A stretch of 48,123 nt of DNA from the NCBI GenBank assembly GCA_004295015.1, contig SHNE01000039.1:1-48123 (forward strand). Direction: 5' to 3'. The DNA is from Bacteroidota bacterium. Lineage in GTDB: Bacteria > Bacteroidota > Bacteroidia > AKYH767-A > 2013-40CM-41-45. The translations under genes were made by a program, and so were the position numbers. Each line of letters starts with the position of its first letter. The first letter of the stretch is position 1. Below are positions 44,513 through 48,123 of the stretch, in pieces. Under the pieces are notes generated by a model. It was not told the origin of the DNA. It saw only the letters and a program-made list of their open reading frames with translations, and searched no databases.

Positions 44513-47131
44513 TTGCAAAAAACAGAATCAAAAAAGAAGCCCGTCGAAACTCCCCTGATGAAGCAATACTATGGCATCAAGGCGAAGTATCCTGATGCTA
44601 TGCTGCTTTTTCGTGTAGGTGATTTTTATGAGACTTTTGGTGAAGATGCTATTCGTGCAGCAAGTGTACTCGGAATAGTGCTTACCCGACGTGCCAACGG
44701 GAGTGCCTCCTTCATTGAACTTGCAGGATTTCCACACCATTCTCTTGATACATATCTTCCAAAACTGGTAAGAGCCGGAATGCGCGTAGCTATTTGTGAT
44801 CAGCTGGAAGATCCAAAGTTGACAAAGACAATAGTGAAGAGAGGAGTGACCGAACTCATTAGTCCGGGTGTTGCTTCGAACGATAAAATTCTCGAACATA
44901 AAAAAAATAATTTCCTGGCAAGCGTTTTTACCGAAGGCAAAATAAATGGGCTTGCTTTGGTGGATATTTCGACCGGAGAATTCTTAGTTGCTCAAGGTTC
45001 AGCTGCTTATATCGATAAGCTTTTGCAAAGCTTTAACCCAAGTGAAGTACTATATCCTAAATCTGCTAAGAAAGAATTTCAGGAACGCTACGGCAAAACA
45101 TTTTATTCCTACGCACTTGATGAATGGGTTTTCCAGGGAGATTATACCCGGGATATGCTATTACGGCACTTTGCTACCCAATCGCTGAAAGGATTTGGTA
45201 TCGAAGATTGGTCCGTCGCAACTATTGCCGCCGGAGCTGCACTGCATTACGTCAGTGATACGCGTCAGGAGCAACTTAAGCATATTAGCGGAATCTCCCG
45301 TATCGACGAACATCAACATGTTTGGTTAGATCGCTTTACTGTCAGAAACCTGGAACTGGTATCTTCTGCTAACGAGAAGGCAGTGACTTTGTTGGATATC
45401 ATGGATCATACCTTAACACCCATGGGTGCAAGGTTACTGAAGCGCTGGCTGATGCTTCCACTAAAGGACATAAGTAGCATTGAAGAAAGGCAGGAAGCTG
45501 TGAGTTATTTTCTAAAGCATCCGGAGTTTTCAAATATTCTCACAGGACAAATGAAACTCATCGGCGACCTGGAACGGCTGATTTCGAAAGTGGCATTGGG
45601 AAAAATTTCCCCAAGGGAAGTGGTTCAACTTAAGCGATCCTTGGATACAGTATCATTATTGAAAGAGTCTTGTGCTACTTCGGGAAATCCGGTTATGCAG
45701 GTAATTGCAGATCAGATCAATCCCTGTTTGCTGATGAACGAACGCATCACCAAGGAGCTTCAGCCCGAAGCACCGGCACTGGTTAACAAGGGTGGAGTGA
45801 TTTGTAAAGGTGTATCCGCGGAGTTAGATGAGCTCCGTAGTATTTCTTCACATGGAAAGGATTATCTCCTTCGCATTCAGCAACAAGAGTCTGAACGGAC
45901 TGGAATTACTTCACTAAAAGTTGGCTTTAATAATGTCTTTGGTTATTATATCGAAGTTACCAATACACATAAGGATAAGGTACCTCTGCAATGGACACGC
46001 AAGCAAACCCTGACGAATGCAGAGCGTTACATAACAGAGGAGTTGAAAAGCTACGAGGAGAAAATTCTTGGAGCGGAGGAGAAGATACTTGCACTGGAAA
46101 TACAATTATTCCAGGATTTGGTACTTTCTATCATGGAGTACATTCAGCCGGTACAGCTCAATGCATCGCTAGTCGCAAAGCTGGACTGCCTGCATTCATT
46201 TTCTGAGATTGCCTTAAAGAATAATTACGTTCGCCCGAAAGTCGACGATAGCCGTATCATCGACATCAAAAACGGAAGGCATCCCGTCATTGAAAAGCAA
46301 TTAGCTCAGGGAGAGAAATTCATTGCCAACGATATTTACCTTGATCCGGATGCTCAGCAAATTCTTATGATTACCGGTCCGAATATGTCGGGTAAATCTG
46401 CTCTTCTCAGACAAACGGCCCTGATCACTTTGTTGGCACAGACGGGCAGTTATGTTCCCGCTGCATCAGCACAAATTGGTGTCATCGATAAAATATTCAC
46501 CAGGGTAGGTGCTTCGGATAATATTTCTTCCGGCGAGTCAACCTTTATGGTAGAGATGAACGAGACAGCCAGTATCCTTCATAATATATCTGACAGAAGC
46601 TTAATTTTGTTGGATGAGATCGGTAGAGGAACAGCAACCTATGACGGCATAAGTATTGCCTGGGCAATAGCAGAGTATTTGCATGAACACGGTAATGCCC
46701 GACCGAAGACATTATTTGCGACTCACTATCACGAGTTGAATGAAATGGCAGAAACACTTCCGAGAATAAAAAACTATCACGTAGCAGTAAAGGAAGTAGA
46801 AAATACGGTTCTCTTTTTGAGAAAACTTGTCCCTGGTGGTAGTGAACACAGTTTTGGAATTCATGTTGCAAGAATGGCCGGGATACCTGCAAAGGTAGTC
46901 AGCAGGGCAGGAGATATATTGAAACAACTCGAAAGCCTTCGTGGCGGCCCTGATTTGAACCGCAAATCAATTGGCCACGAAAAGGACAATATGCAGTTAA
47001 GTTTCTTTCAATTGGACGATCCTGTTTTGAGTCAGATTAAGGAAGAAATTATCCGAACTGACATCAATAATCTGACTCCCATGGAGGCTTTGAACAAGCT
47101 GAATGAGATTAAGAAGATTTTGGGAGGCTAA
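44513..47131 (+). CDS. mutS: DNA mismatch repair protein MutS
   Basis: Mismatch-recognition ATPase of 872 residues. The N-terminal clamp motif [13 protein letters not shown] (Phe-x-Glu) reads the mismatch; the ATPase domain has Walker A GPNMSGKS (622-629), [16 protein letters not shown] and ATHYHEL. The start is a TTG at 44513: an in-frame ATG at 44558 would remove the conserved N-terminal lead (ETPLMKQY) found in relatives, and no ATG exists further upstream. A MutS2 paralogue is excluded by the mismatch domain. No terminator is seen before the downstream tRNA region, which has its own promoter. Confidence 0.96.
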   Translation: MQKTESKKKPVETPLMKQYYGIKAKYPDAMLLFRVGDFYETFGEDAIRAASVLGIVLTRRANGSASFIELAGFPHHSLDTYLPKLVRAGMRVAICDQLEDPKLTKTIVKRGVTELISPGVASNDKILEHKKNNFLASVFTEGKINGLALVDISTGEFLVAQGSAAYIDKLLQSFNPSEVLYPKSAKKEFQERYGKTFYSYALDEWVFQGDYTRDMLLRHFATQSLKGFGIEDWSVATIAAGAALHYVSDTRQEQLKHISGISRIDEHQHVWLDRFTVRNLELVSSANEKAVTLLDIMDHTLTPMGARLLKRWLMLPLKDISSIEERQEAVSYFLKHPEFSNILTGQMKLIGDLERLISKVALGKISPREVVQLKRSLDTVSLLKESCATSGNPVMQVIADQINPCLLMNERITKELQPEAPALVNKGGVICKGVSAELDELRSISSHGKDYLLRIQQQESERTGITSLKVGFNNVFGYYIEVTNTHKDKVPLQWTRKQTLTNAERYITEELKSYEEKILGAEEKILALEIQLFQDLVLSIMEYIQPVQLNASLVAKLDCLHSFSEIALKNNYVRPKVDDSRIIDIKNGRHPVIEKQLAQGEKFIANDIYLDPDAQQILMITGPNMSGKSALLRQTALITLLAQTGSYVPAASAQIGVIDKIFTRVGASDNISSGESTFMVEMNETASILHNISDRSLILLDEIGRGTATYDGISIAWAIAEYLHEHGNARPKTLFATHYHELNEMAETLPRIKNYHVAVKEVENTVLFLRKLVPGGSEHSFGIHVARMAGIPAKVVSRAGDILKQLESLRGGPDLNRKSIGHEKDNMQLSFFQLDDPVLSQIKEEIIRTDINNLTPMEALNKLNEIKKILGG

Positions 47132-47169
47132 ATAGCTGATTTTAAGGCTGCCCAAATAAACTCGTTTAT

Positions 47170-47199
47170 TTTGTAGAAATTGAAATTTCTTTACCTTTG
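47170..47199 (+). promoter_or_regulatory. Promoter of the tRNA-Gly repeat array
   Basis: TTTG (47170-47173), 18 bases, then TACCTTTG (47192-47199): a full Bacteroidota promoter directed toward the array. Transcription from it (start near 47206) would read about 340 bases of leader before the intact tRNA-Gly. The leader can form stems CCCATCAAA/TTTGATGGG (47203-47211 with 47228-47236) and TGTTC/GAACA (47241-47245 with 47251-47255). Confidence 0.75.
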
Positions 47200-47270
47200 C
47201 ATCCCATCAAAATGAGGAATATCGCTATTTGATGGGCATTTGTTCGAAGGGAACAGATGATAGATTATCA

Positions 47271-47547
47271 GCGGAAGTAGCTCATTTGGTAGAGCACGCG
47301 AGGCAGGGTGGACGAAGGAATAAAAAAATATGAATACCCAGCGGATTAGCTCATTTGGTGGAGCACGCGAGGCAGGGTGGACGAAGGAATAAAAAAATAT
47401 GAATACCCGGCGGATTAGCTCATTTGGTAGAGCACGCGAGGCAGGGTAGACGAAGGAATAAAAAAATATGAATACCCGGCGGATTAGCTCATTTGGTAGA
47501 GCACGCGAGGCAGGGTGAACGAAGGAATAAAAAAATATGAATACCCA
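47271..47547 (+). repeat. Four tandem 69-70 bp units, each starting with a tRNA-Gly 5' fragment
   Basis: Units start at 47271, 47341, 47410 and 47479 (lengths 70, 69, 69, 69) and abut the intact tRNA-Gly at 47548. The first 28 bases of unit 1 equal tRNA-Gly positions 1-28 (acceptor 5' strand and the full D arm GCTC...GAGC); units 2-4 begin GCGGATTAGCTC, with small changes. The other ~41 bases (starting CGAGGCAGGGT, with an A7 tract, ending AATACCC) do not resemble the tRNA. Units differ at only a few positions, so the expansion is recent or maintained. No unit can fold a full tRNA. Confidence 0.9.
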
Positions 47548-47620
<73 letters not shown>

Positions 47621-47621
47621 C

Positions 47622-47650
47622 AAAATTCCCTCTCTACCGGAGGGAATTTT
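47622..47650 (+). terminator. Hairpin after tRNA-Gly, probable terminator
   Basis: An 11-bp perfect stem AAAATTCCCTC/GAGGGAATTTT with a 7-base loop, starting one base after the tRNA. The T run (TTTT) is short. Confidence 0.65.
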
Positions 47651-47711
47651 AGTTTGAGTTTGAGTTATGGTTTGAGTGCGCCGAATCACACTCAAACCCC
47701 ACACTCAAACT
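47651..47711. repeat. Nested hairpin built from TTTGAGT/ACTCAAA repeats
   Basis: GGTTTGAGTG (47669-47678) pairs with CACTCAAACC (47689-47698), and outside it AGTTTGAGT (47651-47659, again at 47657-47665) pairs with ACTCAAACT (47703-47711). This makes a two-level stem between the two tRNA genes. Confidence 0.65.
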
Positions 47712-47719
47712 CACCTTAA

Positions 47720-47804
47720 GCCCGGGTGGTGGAACTGGTAGACACGCAGGACTTAAAATCCTGTGGTCATTGCGACCGTGCGGGTTCGATTCCCGCCCCG
47801 GGTA
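47720..47804 (+). tRNA. tRNA-Leu (anticodon TAA)
   Basis: An 85-base class II tRNA: acceptor GCCCGGG/CCCGGGT (one G-T pair), anticodon stem CAGGA/TCCTG with anticodon TAA, a long variable arm, T stem GCGGG/CCCGC with loop TTCGATT, and discriminator A. CCA is not encoded. A tyrosine recombinase gene ends 126 bases downstream. Confidence 0.96.
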
Positions 47805-47811
47805 CCCTGCT

Positions 47812-47847
47812 AAAACCCTTGATAGCACTAGCTTTCGAGGGTTTTTT
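47812..47847 (+). terminator. Terminator after tRNA-Leu
   Basis: AAAACCCTTGA... folds on ...TTCGAGGGTTTT with an ACTA loop and one mismatch, followed by a T6 run. It lies 8 bases after the tRNA and would also be the 3' side of any tRNA-targeted attachment site. Confidence 0.8.
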
Positions 47848-47929
47848 GATTTCCGAAATTTCCGTTTTATATCTATCCGCATTTTATTGGAGTGCTGTTT
47901 CGGAGTGCTGTTTTTTATTAAATCAAGTA

Positions 47930-48123
47930 TCATTTTTCGAACCCCTTATTTGCTTGAATTGTGTTTTTTCGAATCTCACTTAGTTCTCGATCTCTTGTTT
48001 TATCCTTCTGAGGAAACATGATGAAGTTTTTCATCGAAATTGCCATTTGTTCTCCATCTATATAATGTTTTTCTATTACTGCATTTTCACTATGTCCAGT
48101 GATATATTTTAAGTTTAGTGTAT
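47930..48123 (-). CDS. C-terminal end of a tyrosine recombinase/integrase (partial)
   Basis: On the minus strand an open frame of 63 codons plus stop enters from the window's right edge; the start lies outside. Its first visible residues, LKYITGHSENAVIEKHYI, match the C-terminal active-site region of Bacteroidota phage-type integrases, where (T/L)GH holds the catalytic His and the nearby Tyr (in KHYI) would be the nucleophile. The tail (about 40 residues) is charged. The gene points toward tRNA-Leu, the usual arrangement at the end of an integrated element. The call rests on a short stretch. Confidence 0.7.
   Translation of the reverse strand, partial: TLNLKYITGHSENAVIEKHYIDGEQMAISMKNFIMFPQKDKTRDRELSEIRKNTIQANKGFEK

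Noticed and set aside
47726..47983. Plus-strand frames across tRNA-Leu
   Set aside because: They are read through the tRNA and its terminator and antisense to the integrase tail.

Overview
The window looks like a chromosomal segment of a member of the Bacteroidota. The evidence is four-fold: three secreted proteins end in type IX secretion (T9SS type A) sorting domains; promoters match the Bacteroidota pattern (-33 TTG/TTTG, about 18-19 bases, -7 TAnnTTTG) and Shine-Dalgarno sequences are weak or absent; SecD and SecF are fused; and a lysine-rich tail that looks like ribosomal protein L17 lies just upstream of carA. No species can be named from the sequence.

Layout. 1-1337: L17 tail, terminator and carA. 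1349-2842: a secreted propeller-like T9SS cargo. 2843-3285: a cluster of 56-bp direct repeats with inverted partial copies. 3286-13699 (minus strand): a ten-gene run making activated sugars, read from 13699 downwards: WbpE-type aminotransferase, UDP-glucose dehydrogenase, UDP-xylose synthase, WbpD-type acetyltransferase, WbpB-type dehydrogenase, WbpA/WbpO-type dehydrogenase, GalE, RfbB, WbpP-type epimerase and a CpsB/YwqE-type PHP phosphatase. Together these can supply UDP-GlcNAc3NAcA, UDP-GlcA, UDP-xylose, UDP-Gal/GalNAc and dTDP-4-keto-6-deoxyglucose for a surface polysaccharide, but no glycosyltransferase, flippase or polymerase is present.

13900-16221: pyruvate dehydrogenase E1 alpha and E2 genes, ending in a bidirectional terminator shared with a 1179-residue modular T9SS protein on the minus strand. 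19987-25664: rhomboid protease (minus), then recG and pheT (plus). 25684-32395: YajQ, a FG-GAP T9SS protein whose signal peptide is interrupted by an in-frame TGA, an FAD/NAD(P)-binding protein and aconitase. 32593-36972: two tiny membrane proteins, secDF and tatA. 37174-41899: PolX (with altered polymerase active site) and SppA on the minus strand, divergent from folK and a deoxynucleoside kinase. 42128-47131: OmpA-family protein, a TrmH-family methyltransferase and mutS.

47170-48123 is the most unusual stretch. A good promoter reads into four tandem 69-70 bp units, each beginning with the 5' third of a tRNA-Gly gene, immediately followed by the intact tRNA-Gly(GCC). A tRNA-Leu(TAA) follows, and then the C-terminal end of a tyrosine-recombinase gene on the minus strand runs off the window, suggesting that an integrated element begins here.

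The strongest items for follow-up are the tRNA-Gly 5'-fragment array, the PolX protein lacking all three polymerase aspartates while keeping its PHP exonuclease residues, the in-frame TGA in the T9SS cargo, and the tRNA-Leu/integrase junction.
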